64,000 nt of DNA, taken from contig NZ_AZAJ01000001.1 in NCBI RefSeq assembly GCF_000504205.1, positions 1,772,879 to 1,836,878 of the forward strand, in the 5' to 3' direction. A program made the translations under genes and the position numbers. The stretch is from Methanolobus tindarius DSM 2278. GTDB taxonomy: Archaea > Halobacteriota > Methanosarcinia > Methanosarcinales > Methanosarcinaceae. The notes under the pieces were generated by a model that did no database searches, was not told the origin of the DNA, and saw nothing but the letters and a program-made list of their open reading frames with translations. Below are positions 9,898 through 17,891 of this stretch, piece after piece; the first letter of the stretch is position 1, and every line of letters begins with the position of its first letter.

Positions 9898-10449
9898 ATG
9901 TCAGATTACAACATCAAAATTGAAAATGTGGTCGCATCTACCAAGCTTGCTGAGGAGTTCGATCTTACAAAAATAGAAGCTGAATTTGAGGGCGCGGAAT
10001 ATAACAAACAGAAATTCCCCGGTCTTGTCTACCGTGTTTCTGACCCAAAAGCCGCATTTTTGGTCTTCACTTCCGGTAAAGTTGTATGTACCGGTGCAAA
10101 GAATGTGGATGATGTTCACACTGTCATAGGCAATATGGCCCAGAAACTTAATGACATTGGCATCAAGACAATCGAGAATCCTGAAATTACAGTTCAGAAT
10201 ATTGTTGCGTCAGCAGACCTTCAGGCAGTCCTGAACCTTAATGCAATTGCAATCGGTCTTGGTCTTGAAAACATTGAATACGAGCCAGAGCAGTTCCCTG
10301 GTCTTGTTTACCGCATTGACGATCCTAAGGTCGTTGTACTTATTTTCAGTTCTGGAAAGCTTGTGGTCACCGGCGGCAAATCACCTGAAAATTGTGAGCA
10401 GGGTGTTGAGGTCGTAAGACAGCAGCTTGACAGCATGGGTCTGCTTTAA
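9898..10449 (+). CDS. tbp: TATA-binding protein TBP
   Basis: General transcription factor that binds the TATA box and recruits TFB and RNA polymerase. The 183 aa consist of the two pseudo-symmetric TBP repeats: [12 protein letters not shown]...[30 protein letters not shown] and [12 protein letters not shown]...[30 protein letters not shown] in outline. The saddle motifs FPGLVYR and SGK-V-TG occur in both halves. The length is typical for archaea. A GAGGA ribosome site precedes the ATG. It stands alone with its own promoter between scpB and a glycosyltransferase gene on the same strand. Confidence 0.98.
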   Translation: MSDYNIKIENVVASTKLAEEFDLTKIEAEFEGAEYNKQKFPGLVYRVSDPKAAFLVFTSGKVVCTGAKNVDDVHTVIGNMAQKLNDIGIKTIENPEITVQNIVASADLQAVLNLNAIAIGLGLENIEYEPEQFPGLVYRIDDPKVVVLIFSSGKLVVTGGKSPENCEQGVEVVRQQLDSMGLL

Positions 10450-10475
10450 GACCTTTCATTTCTATTTATATAGAG

Positions 10476-11405
10476 ATGTCAAACGAAAATGTTTGTATTT
10501 TGTTGCCCACTCTGAATGAAGAGGCTACCATTGGTCAGGTCATCAGGGATTTTCGCTCTGAAGGCTTTGACAATATTCTTGTAATTGATGGTAACAGTAA
10601 GGATAAGACTCGTGAAATAGCTGAAGCTGAAGGTGCCAGGGTAGTTGTCCAGACCGGTAAAGGAAAAGGTCAGGCAATTAAACAGTCCTTTGAGTTAATA
10701 GAAGAGGACTACGTTGTCATGGCAGATGGTGATGGCACAAACCTTGCAAAGGATGTTCATGCTGTTCTTGGTCCGGTTCTTGAAGGCAAAGCCGATCATG
10801 TTATGGGAAACAGGCTTGTGGATTACGAAGAAGGTGCTTTTACCAGACTCAACCTTTTCGGGAACAAGGTAATAAACAAGATGTTTGGCATGGCTTATGG
10901 TGTGTGGCTTGAGGATATTCTTACAGGTTACAGGGCTTTTAATAAGAAAGCCATCAAGTCCTTTGAGCTTACAAAAATGGGATTTGAGGTAGAATCTGAG
11001 ATCACAATAGAAAGTGTGAAAAAAGATCTGCGCATAGAAGAAGTCCCGACAACTTACCTGGCAAGACATTCAGAAGGTGCTACAAAATTGAATCCGCTAA
11101 AAGATGGCTGGAGAATTGGATCTACCATCTATAAAATGGCAAAACTTCATAATCCGATGTTCTATTTTGGAATAATCGGCGGTGCGTTTATCCTCGCAGG
11201 TATTCTTGTTGGCAGTTTTGTTGTTGTCCAGTGGTTCCAGGGTGTTACACGCATTCCTATGACTATACTTACTACGTTGCTGGTAGTAGCAGGTTTCCAG
11301 ATGTTCATTTTTGGAATGCTCAGCGATCTCATGGTTACCCTTCACAGGGAAAACATGCGTATGCTCCGTAAAATCACTGAAATTGCCGAAAAGGACGATG
11401 ACTGA
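10476..11405 (+). CDS. aglJ: AglJ-like membrane-anchored glycosyltransferase family 2
   Basis: A family 2 glycosyltransferase that probably moves a sugar from a nucleotide donor to dolichol phosphate. The GT-A fold covers residues 1-230, with ILLPTLNEEATIG at the N-terminus and the metal-binding DXD-type MADGDGT near residue 83. GYRAFNKKA and the acceptor-side region RHSEGATKLNPLKDG follow. Two hydrophobic helices at about 225-250 and 262-285 anchor it in the membrane. This architecture matches AglJ, which adds the first sugar of the S-layer N-glycan in Haloferax. A Dpm1-like dolichol-phosphate sugar synthase is the alternative. The gene sits 26 bases after tbp, with an AT-rich stretch TATTTATATA just upstream. 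Confidence 0.8.
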   Translation: MSNENVCILLPTLNEEATIGQVIRDFRSEGFDNILVIDGNSKDKTREIAEAEGARVVVQTGKGKGQAIKQSFELIEEDYVVMADGDGTNLAKDVHAVLGPVLEGKADHVMGNRLVDYEEGAFTRLNLFGNKVINKMFGMAYGVWLEDILTGYRAFNKKAIKSFELTKMGFEVESEITIESVKKDLRIEEVPTTYLARHSEGATKLNPLKDGWRIGSTIYKMAKLHNPMFYFGIIGGAFILAGILVGSFVVVQWFQGVTRIPMTILTTLLVVAGFQMFIFGMLSDLMVTLHRENMRMLRKITEIAEKDDD

Positions 11406-11712
11406 TCTTTCATGGTAACTTGTCCTGAATTCAAAGTTTCAATGATTTTAATGACATTTCATTTTCCCTGTAAACAAAACAATTTTAGTTGAATAGTGGG
11501 TTTTGCATTATTGTCAAAGCTCTATTCCAAGTCGAATCATTATTGCTTATGGGTGTGATTTTGAATATCTTTTTTAGCTTTTATTTATTCACCGCTTAAT
11601 AAAAAATCGGCATCTATAAAGTTAACTTGACTTTATCTAAAGTTTATTTTTTGACAAACATTATATACGATTTAGTTATTGTAGGTTACATCTAAATCTT
11701 GAGGTATAAACA
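11406..11712. other. Intergenic region upstream of thiC
   Basis: About 300 AT-rich bases with no ORF worth reporting. The distal half shows nothing I can interpret. The proximal half holds the inverted repeat at 11616-11636 and the TATA box TTATATA at 11661-11667. The predicted transcript start, about 11690, leaves only a short leader with TTGAGGT as ribosome site. No CTGAGA thiamine-riboswitch core is present. Confidence 0.7.
11616..11636. promoter_or_regulatory. Inverted repeat, candidate thiC operator
   Basis: ATAAAGT (11616-11622) and ACTTTAT (11630-11636) form a perfect 7-base inverted repeat around a 7-base spacer. Inside it, AAGTTAACTT (11619-11628) is itself a perfect palindrome. It sits about 25 bases upstream of the thiC TATA box, where an activator, or a repressor blocking TFB, could act. 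A thiamine-responsive regulator is a reasonable candidate but cannot be shown here. Confidence 0.45.
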
Positions 11713-13002
11713 ATGACAATAGTTACAGATGCAAAAAATGGTAAGATCACAGAAGAGATGAAGATCGTTGCCGAGGTTGAAGGCAAGGATCCTGAATTCA
11801 TCAGACGTGGTATCGCAGCAGGAAGAATCGTAATCCCAATGACACCATACAGGGATATCAAAATCTGTGGTATGGGCGAAGGTCTTACAACCAAGGTAAA
11901 CGCATCTATTGGTGCATCATCAGACATCGTTGACCTTGACATGGAAGTTAAGAAGGCAAAGGCAGCAGAGGCAGCAGGTGCTGACACACTTATGGAGCTC
12001 GGTACCGGTGGAGACTTCCTTGGTATCAGGAAAGCTGTTTGTGACGCAATCTCCCTTCCAGTAGGATCAGTACCACTCTACCAGGCATTCATCTCAGCAG
12101 CAAGAAGAGATGGTTCCATTGTTCACATGACAGAGGACGACCTCTGGAGTGCAACCGAAGAACAGGCAAAACTCGGTACAAACTTCATGGCTATCCACAC
12201 TGGTGTCAACAACATTGTCCTTGACAGATTGAAGGCACACGGCAGATACGGTGGTCTCTGTTCCCGTGGCGGTGCATTCATGAGCACATGGATGCTGCAC
12301 AACGAGAAGGAAAACCCACTTTATGAAGACTTCGATTACCTTTGTGAGATCCTCAAGGAACACGAAGTTACCCTTTCAACCGGTAACGGAATGCGTGCAG
12401 GTGCAGTAGCAGATGCAACTGACAGGGCACAGGTCCAGGAACTTATCATCAACTCCGAATGCGCACAGAAAGCACATGACAAATACGACCTTCAGGTAAT
12501 CGTAGAAGGACCAGGCCACGTACCACTTGACCAGGTAGAGACAAACGTCAAGCTCATGAAGGCAATGAGCAATGGAAAGCCATTCTACATGCTTGGTCCA
12601 CTGGTATCAGACATTGGTGCAGGCCGTGACCACATCGTAACAGCAATCGGTGCATCAGCTTCCGCAGCAGCAGGCTGTGACTTCCTCTGTTACGTAACAC
12701 CAGCAGAACACCTTGCACTTCCAAACCTTGAAGATGTAGTTGAGGGTGTCAAGACATCAAAGATCGCAGCTCACGTTGGTGACATGATCAAATATCCGGA
12801 AACAGCTCGTGAAGTTGACCTTGCAATGGGCAGAGCACGCGCAAGACTTGACTGGGAGGAACAGTTCAAGCTCGCACTCGATCCGGAACTTGCAAGAAAG
12901 ATCAGAACAGAGAGAGCTTCAGCAGATGAAGACGCATGTACAATGTGCGGTGACTTCTGCGCTCTTAAGATTGTCAATTCAAACTACGACCTTTGCAAAT
13001 AA
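11713..13002 (+). CDS. thiC: Phosphomethylpyrimidine synthase ThiC
   Basis: A radical SAM enzyme that converts aminoimidazole ribotide to HMP phosphate, the pyrimidine half of thiamine. Family stretches include TVDIVDLD-type barrel sequence, MSTWMLHN, LSTGNGMRAG, VIVEGPGHVPLDQV, MLGPLVSDIGAGRDHI and CDFLCYVTPAEHL. The C-terminal iron-sulfur motif is CTMCGDFC, i.e. CX2CX3C, one residue shorter than the CX2CX4C of the bacterial enzyme. At 429 aa it has the length of the short archaeal form. Codon use is strongly biased to GCA, ATC, AAG, CCA and GGT, unlike its neighbours, which suggests high expression. A strong hairpin terminator overlaps the stop codon. Confidence 0.96.
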   Translation: MTIVTDAKNGKITEEMKIVAEVEGKDPEFIRRGIAAGRIVIPMTPYRDIKICGMGEGLTTKVNASIGASSDIVDLDMEVKKAKAAEAAGADTLMELGTGGDFLGIRKAVCDAISLPVGSVPLYQAFISAARRDGSIVHMTEDDLWSATEEQAKLGTNFMAIHTGVNNIVLDRLKAHGRYGGLCSRGGAFMSTWMLHNEKENPLYEDFDYLCEILKEHEVTLSTGNGMRAGAVADATDRAQVQELIINSECAQKAHDKYDLQVIVEGPGHVPLDQVETNVKLMKAMSNGKPFYMLGPLVSDIGAGRDHIVTAIGASASAAAGCDFLCYVTPAEHLALPNLEDVVEGVKTSKIAAHVGDMIKYPETAREVDLAMGRARARLDWEEQFKLALDPELARKIRTERASADEDACTMCGDFCALKIVNSNYDLCK

Positions 13003-13038
13003 TGCCTGTGGGCATTATTTACTTTCTCTTTTCTTTTT
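12997..13038 (+). terminator. thiC terminator hairpin
   Basis: AAATAATGCC (12997-13006) and GGCATTATTT (13011-13020) pair perfectly around a TGTG loop. A pyrimidine-rich, T-rich tract follows to about 13038. The stem includes the thiC stop codon. Confidence 0.75.
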
Positions 13039-13202
13039 GAAATCTACACAAAATCATTTTCTTTTTTTTCCTTAATATTTTTAAAATCACTATCAACAAT
13101 AGTTTTTCATCACAAAAAAATGCAAATATTTTTATAATTACGTATCCTCAATATTATTGTGGGACACGTAGCAAATATGGCTAAATGGGTTTTTTGTGCC
13201 CG

Positions 13203-13219
13203 ACAACATAGTATGTTGT
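13203..13219. promoter_or_regulatory. Inverted repeat before the first histidine kinase
   Basis: ACAACATA (13203-13210) and TATGTTGT (13212-13219) form a perfect 8-base inverted repeat around a single G. It lies 20 bases before the GTG start of the kinase gene. It could be an operator for autoregulation or part of the 5' leader; the single-base spacer fits a protein site better than an RNA hairpin. Confidence 0.4.
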
Positions 13220-13238
13220 ATCTATGGGGGTTTAACCT

Positions 13239-14459
13239 GTGAATCCTTCTGATGAAGATAGAAGGCAGGCTGATCTTCGAAACAAGATTATCGGGTTGAG
13301 TGAAACTTCTCATAGGAAGAATTATTATCCTCAGTTAAAGGAGCAGATTAAAGAACTTAAGCAGGCAATGCGCGCCCTGAAGGAAAGTGAGGAAAAGTAC
13401 AGGACATATGTAACCATATCGCCTTATCCTATTTTTGTAATTGATCTCGATGGTAAATTCCTTGATGTAAATCCTGAGGCCTGCAGGGTTGCAGGTTACT
13501 CAAGTGAAGATATACTGAAAAAGCGTATTTCTGATTTTATTCTTCCGTCTCGTGTGGATAATTACGAGGTAACTTTTCACAAACTGCAAACTGAGGGGAA
13601 ACTATCAGGTGAGTTCCCTTTCATTAACAAGACCCAGGATCTTTTTTATCTGGAACTCCATGCGGTGCAGATTCCCGGTAACAAGTTCCTTGCAATATGC
13701 ATGGATATAACTGAAAGGAAAAAAGCTGAAGATGAGATGTTAAGGGCAAAAATTATTGCAGAAAATGCTAACCGTACCAAGAATGAATTTCTGGCAAATA
13801 TGAGTCATGAATTGCGTACACCTTTAAATTCTGTTATCGGATTTTCAGATATGTTACTGGGTGGTGCAGGCGGTGAACTCAGTGAAAAACAGCTTCGTTA
13901 CCTTACTAATATATCCAACAGTGGAAAACATCTCCTTAGTATTATTAATGAGATCCTTGATATTTCCAGAATAGAGTCAGGGGAAATGACAATCAATAAA
14001 CAAAAAATTCTCCTTGGTGAAGTATATGAAGAAATCCATTCAATCCTGAAACAACTTGCAGACAACAAGAGTATTGATTTCCAGATGCCTCTTGAATCTG
14101 AAGAAACCTATGTGTATGCTGACAAAGTCAAACTAAAGCAGATATTTTATAATCTTGTTACCAATGCCATCAAATTCACAGAAAAAGGTGGCTCTGTTTT
14201 AATTGATTCGACTATCGATGATAAATTTGTACATATCTCTGTAATTGATAATGGAATTGGTATTGACAGTGAAGGAATGAAAAGACTATTTAACCCCTTT
14301 GTGCAACTGGATTCTTCTGAATCCCGCAAATATGAGGGTACCGGCCTTGGACTTGCACTATCTAAAGAGCTTGTTAATCTCCATGGCGGCGATATATGGG
14401 CTGAAAGTGAACCTGGTAAAGGAAGCACTTTTACTTTCACTATTCCTGTATGTCAGTAA
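13239..14459 (+). CDS. PAS-domain sensor histidine kinase
   Basis: Cytoplasmic histidine kinase of 406 aa without membrane segments. Residues about 12-45 are a basic and helical module (LRNKIIGLSETSHRKNYYP) shared with the kinase at 15875-17029. A PAS domain follows (about 60-165, ending CMDITERK). The HisKA dimerisation helix carries the phospho-acceptor His in MSHELRTPLNS (about 189). The HATPase domain has N box FYNLVTNAIKFT, G1 IDNGIGID and G2 GTGLGLALSKEL. Start is GTG after a GGGGG ribosome site. No response regulator gene is adjacent; it is followed after 238 bases by an ErcA-like alcohol dehydrogenase gene, which suggests a common pathway. Confidence 0.93.
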   Translation: MNPSDEDRRQADLRNKIIGLSETSHRKNYYPQLKEQIKELKQAMRALKESEEKYRTYVTISPYPIFVIDLDGKFLDVNPEACRVAGYSSEDILKKRISDFILPSRVDNYEVTFHKLQTEGKLSGEFPFINKTQDLFYLELHAVQIPGNKFLAICMDITERKKAEDEMLRAKIIAENANRTKNEFLANMSHELRTPLNSVIGFSDMLLGGAGGELSEKQLRYLTNISNSGKHLLSIINEILDISRIESGEMTINKQKILLGEVYEEIHSILKQLADNKSIDFQMPLESEETYVYADKVKLKQIFYNLVTNAIKFTEKGGSVLIDSTIDDKFVHISVIDNGIGIDSEGMKRLFNPFVQLDSSESRKYEGTGLGLALSKELVNLHGGDIWAESEPGKGSTFTFTIPVCQ

Positions 14460-14697
14460 CAGTTAATCTTGCATTTTTTTATACATCATTGAAAATCAGG
14501 GTATGTATTTTCAGCTTTTTATGCCGATTCTTTCTGTTTTTAGTTATGATATATTATGAGCCAAAGACTTTTATAAAAAAACAACTTGATATTTTATGTG
14601 GGAAAATCTGACCTTTACATAGCGTAATTGTATAAGATTCATAGAAATATTTAGTGTATATCAAAATACGAACCTGTTTTCAGGGGTGGTATGTAGT

Positions 14698-15888
14698 ATG
14701 AGTGGGAAATGTAGTAAAAATACGATTAATATGTCTCATGGAATTCTTCCAACCCGCAAATTCTCCGCGCCGGAAATTATTCTGGGTGATGGCTCCAGAA
14801 ATCTAATTGGCCAGTATGTCAACAGTCTCTCCGGCAGAAATATCCTGCTGGTAACAGATCCGGGTGTCATCAAAGCGGGCTGGGCCGGGGAAGTTGAAGA
14901 TAGTATCAATTCAGAAGGAATAGACATTGTAGTCTATAACAAAGTCTCTTCCAACCCCAGATCCTCTGAAGTGATGCGGGGCGCTGAACTTTATGAGAAT
15001 GAAGGATGCGATCTCATTGTGGCCGTCGGAGGCGGTAGTCCTATGGACTGTGCCAAAGCAATAGGTGCTGTAGCTTCAAATCAATGTAGTGTTCTGGAAC
15101 TTGAAGGTGTGGATGAAGTTGCTATGCCCGCCCCACCTTTGATATGTATTCCAACCACTGCAGGTTCTTCTGCTGATGTATCCCAATTTGCTATAATCAA
15201 CGATGAAAAAGAGAAGCGTAAATTTGCCATAATCAGTAAAACCATGATAGCAGATCTGGCTCTTATAGATCCCGAAACCACGCTTTCAATGGATTCTCAA
15301 CTGACTGCTGCTACTGGTATGGATGCTCTTTGTCACGCTTTTGAATCATATGTTTCAAATGCCTCCTCTGTGATGACTGACATGTATGCACTGGAAGCAA
15401 CAAAACTAATATCGGAGTATTTGCCCAAAGTTTATGATGAACCTGATAATCTTGTTTACAGGGATAAGGTAATGCTTGGCAGCATGTATGCAGGACTTGC
15501 ATTTTCAAACGCCAGCTTGGGTCTTGTTCATGCAATGGCTCATAGTCTGGGTGGATATAAGGATTCTCCGCATGGGGAATGTAATGCTCAGCTCCTGGGT
15601 CCGGTTGTCGAGTTCAATTATTCTTTTGCATCTGAAAAGTATAAGGAACTTGAAGCAGCTATGTTGGGAACTAAGTCTGTAGGTGACAAAGGCCCCGAAG
15701 GGGTTGTAAATGCGCTTTTGGACATTACTGAACATCTGGAAATAAAACCCGGATTGGCATGCATGGGCGTAAAAGACAGTGATATTGAACTTCTCAGTAA
15801 AAATGCATTCAAAGACCCGTGTCTGGCTACGAATCCCAATCCGGCTAAAATTGAAGATATAGCGAGAATTTTCCATGATTCACTCTGA
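14698..15888 (+). CDS. ErcA-like iron-containing alcohol dehydrogenase
   Basis: A group III (iron-type) alcohol dehydrogenase of about 396 aa. GGGSPMDCAKAIG is the NAD-binding signature. Metal ligands appear as Asp in SADVSQFAI, His in GMDALCHAFE, and two His in LVHAMAHSLGG and SPHGECNA. The N-terminal pattern RKFSAPEIILGDGSRNL and the VTDPGVIKAGWAGEV stretch match the ErcA group, iron dehydrogenases linked in Pseudomonas to sensor kinases controlling ethanol oxidation. I chose ATG 14698, with GGGGTGG upstream, over the GTG at 14686. A TATA-like box lies near 14655-14662. It lies between two histidine kinase genes and overlaps the second, so a regulatory or sensing role is more likely than bulk alcohol oxidation. 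Substrate unknown. Confidence 0.85.
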   Translation: MSGKCSKNTINMSHGILPTRKFSAPEIILGDGSRNLIGQYVNSLSGRNILLVTDPGVIKAGWAGEVEDSINSEGIDIVVYNKVSSNPRSSEVMRGAELYENEGCDLIVAVGGGSPMDCAKAIGAVASNQCSVLELEGVDEVAMPAPPLICIPTTAGSSADVSQFAIINDEKEKRKFAIISKTMIADLALIDPETTLSMDSQLTAATGMDALCHAFESYVSNASSVMTDMYALEATKLISEYLPKVYDEPDNLVYRDKVMLGSMYAGLAFSNASLGLVHAMAHSLGGYKDSPHGECNAQLLGPVVEFNYSFASEKYKELEAAMLGTKSVGDKGPEGVVNALLDITEHLEIKPGLACMGVKDSDIELLSKNAFKDPCLATNPNPAKIEDIARIFHDSL

Positions 15889-17029
15889 AGAGGATGTTGA
15901 AATGAATGATCTCAGGCAGAAAATCATTGGATTAACTGAGACCTCCCATCGCAAGAGTTATTATCCTCAGCTTAAGGAACAAATCAATGAACTTAGCATT
16001 GCCATGGATGCCCTGCAGGAAAGTGAAAATAAGTACCGTACTCTTGTTGAGAATGTGAACATTGGTATAATCAGAACCGAACCCTGGGAAGGTGGAAGAA
16101 TTATTCAGGCAAACCCGGCTCTGTGCAAGATGCTGGGATTTGAGAATGAAGATGAACTATTGAATTATCCTGTAGAAGGCATATATCTTCATCCGGAAGA
16201 TCGTGCAGAGTTGATGGATAAATTGAAGCAACTTGGAAAAATTAAAGATCATAAAATCAAATTTAAGGTAAGGGATGGTTCTACTATTCTCTGTTCTCTT
16301 ACCCTTTCCGCACAATATGATTCTGATGGTAATATCAAGTTTGTGGATGGTGTAGCTGAAGACATCACCGAGAAAGAACAAAAGGCAGAAGCCCTCAGGC
16401 AGGCAAACAATAAACTAAATCTTTTAAGTTCGATAACCCGTCATGATATAGTTAATCAGGTAATGGTTCTGGAAGGATATTTACTGCTGCTGGCAGAGAA
16501 AGTAAAAGATCCTGAACAACTTGAACTGATACAGAGAATGAAGGGCAATATCAGGTCTATAGATAAGCATATAATGTTCACCAAGGATTATCAGGAAATA
16601 GGAATTCATGCACCCGAATGGGTAAATCTTCGGGCTGCTCTGAAGGATGCTATGGTATCATTGGATAATTCTCTGGTTGATATTCATATAGAATCAGGGA
16701 GCTATATGATTTTCACCGATCCAATGGTTAGGAAAGTTTTTTACAATCTCGGAAACAATGTGGTGAAACACAGCCGGGCTGAACACCTTTACATTACTAC
16801 TGATGAACAGGATGATCAGTTGCTGGTTGTTTTCCAGGATGATGGAATCGGTATTGAGGACAAGAAAAGGTTGTTTAAAAAAGGTAGTTCCTCTTCTGGA
16901 TATGGACTTTTTCTTTCAAAAGAGATCCTTTCAATTACAGGCATTGGAATAAGAGAAATCGGCGCTTCTGGTGAAGGTGCTCGCTTTGAAATCATTTTTC
17001 CGCAAGGACAGTACAAATCTGTTCAATAA
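15875..17029 (+). CDS. PAS-domain histidine kinase, partner of ErcA-like protein
   Basis: A cytoplasmic kinase of 384 aa. Residues about 12-40 (LRQKIIGLTETSHRKSYYP) repeat the N-terminal module of the kinase at 13239-14459. A PAS domain follows (about 48-170, ending VAEDITEKEQ). The acceptor His lies in SSITRHDIVNQV (about 190), a different HisKA subtype from the first kinase. The HATPase domain has FYNLGNNVVKHS, QDDGIGIED and GYGLFLSKEIL. The start at 15875 overlaps the ErcA-like gene by 14 bases; an in-frame ATG at 15902 is an alternative. The overlap indicates co-transcription and possibly coupled translation with the dehydrogenase. Confidence 0.9.
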   Translation: MIHSEEDVEMNDLRQKIIGLTETSHRKSYYPQLKEQINELSIAMDALQESENKYRTLVENVNIGIIRTEPWEGGRIIQANPALCKMLGFENEDELLNYPVEGIYLHPEDRAELMDKLKQLGKIKDHKIKFKVRDGSTILCSLTLSAQYDSDGNIKFVDGVAEDITEKEQKAEALRQANNKLNLLSSITRHDIVNQVMVLEGYLLLLAEKVKDPEQLELIQRMKGNIRSIDKHIMFTKDYQEIGIHAPEWVNLRAALKDAMVSLDNSLVDIHIESGSYMIFTDPMVRKVFYNLGNNVVKHSRAEHLYITTDEQDDQLLVVFQDDGIGIEDKKRLFKKGSSSSGYGLFLSKEILSITGIGIREIGASGEGARFEIIFPQGQYKSVQ

Positions 17030-17101
17030 TGTCCAGTGATATGGATGCTTACAGCATAATTTAAGTATGTATTTATAGCAAAACTGACAGAATTCATATA
17101 C

Positions 17102-17881
17102 ATGTCAGTAATTACTCTCACTACTGATTTTGGTTCCCTTTATCCTGCATCCATGAAGGGCGTGATACTCAGCATAAATCCGGGTGCTACAATTGTTGAT
17201 ATAACTCATTCAGTTCCTCCAATTGATATAAGAGCAGGTGCTTTTGCTATCTATTCTGTGGTCAAGCATTATCCTGCCGGAACAATTCATGTGGGTGTTA
17301 TTGATCCGGGAGTAGGCACCGGCCGCAATGCAATAATTGTCAAAGCAGCTGATCATTGGTTTGTAGGACCTGATAATGGTCTTTTGATACCTCCGGCACG
17401 TCTGCTGGGGGATATTGAGGTCTATGAAATTATAGAGGGAAAGCTTTCTGAAAATATCTCATCAACGTTCCATGGAAGGGATGTTTTTGCACCGGCAGCT
17501 GCATATTTGTCAAATGGCAGGGAAGTTCTTGAAATTGCCCGCAAGACTGATGACTATGTTGATATGGACTTTTCAGGTTACATTATAGAGAAACAATTCA
17601 TCGAAGCAACTGTTATTTATGTGGATGATTTCGGGAATATAATCACCAATATACCCGGTGACAAGGTTCTTGATGAAATAGAGCCGGGCACGATTCTCTC
17701 AATATCCGGCAGACAAATGTCTTTCCTGAAAACGTATGGGGAAGTTTCAAAATGGGGTCTTATTTCGCTAATCGGAAGTCACGGGTTCTTTGAGATAGCT
17801 GTGAACCAGGGCAGTGCTTCACGTTTGCTCCATCTGAGCAATGGAAACAGCTTAAGAATAGGAATTATGGGCAGAACTTAA
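17102..17881 (+). CDS. SAM hydroxide adenosyltransferase family (DUF62) protein
   Basis: A member of the family that hydrolyses S-adenosylmethionine to adenosine and methionine and includes the bacterial fluorinase and chlorinase. Seen are ITLTTDFGS at the N-terminus, DITHSVPP, HVGVIDPGVGT, FVGPDNGLLIPP and the C-terminal YVDDFGNIITNIP. At 259 aa it has normal length. The hydrolase triad of this family (Asp, Arg, His) is probably present (TDFG, the Gly-Arg after PGVGT, and TFHGRDVF), so water rather than halide is the expected nucleophile. It has its own TATA-like stretch (TATTTATAG near 17070) and is convergent with the next gene, 10 bases away. Confidence 0.88.
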   Translation: MSVITLTTDFGSLYPASMKGVILSINPGATIVDITHSVPPIDIRAGAFAIYSVVKHYPAGTIHVGVIDPGVGTGRNAIIVKAADHWFVGPDNGLLIPPARLLGDIEVYEIIEGKLSENISSTFHGRDVFAPAAAYLSNGREVLEIARKTDDYVDMDFSGYIIEKQFIEATVIYVDDFGNIITNIPGDKVLDEIEPGTILSISGRQMSFLKTYGEVSKWGLISLIGSHGFFEIAVNQGSASRLLHLSNGNSLRIGIMGRT

Positions 17882-17891
17882 CTGCCCATAT

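Noticed and set aside
11406-11712. Thiamine riboswitch upstream of thiC
   Set aside because: No CTGAGA core or matching second helix; the predicted leader is too short.
14686-14697. GTG at 14686 as start of the ErcA-like gene
   Set aside because: It lies inside the ribosome site GGGGTGG that serves the ATG at 14698.
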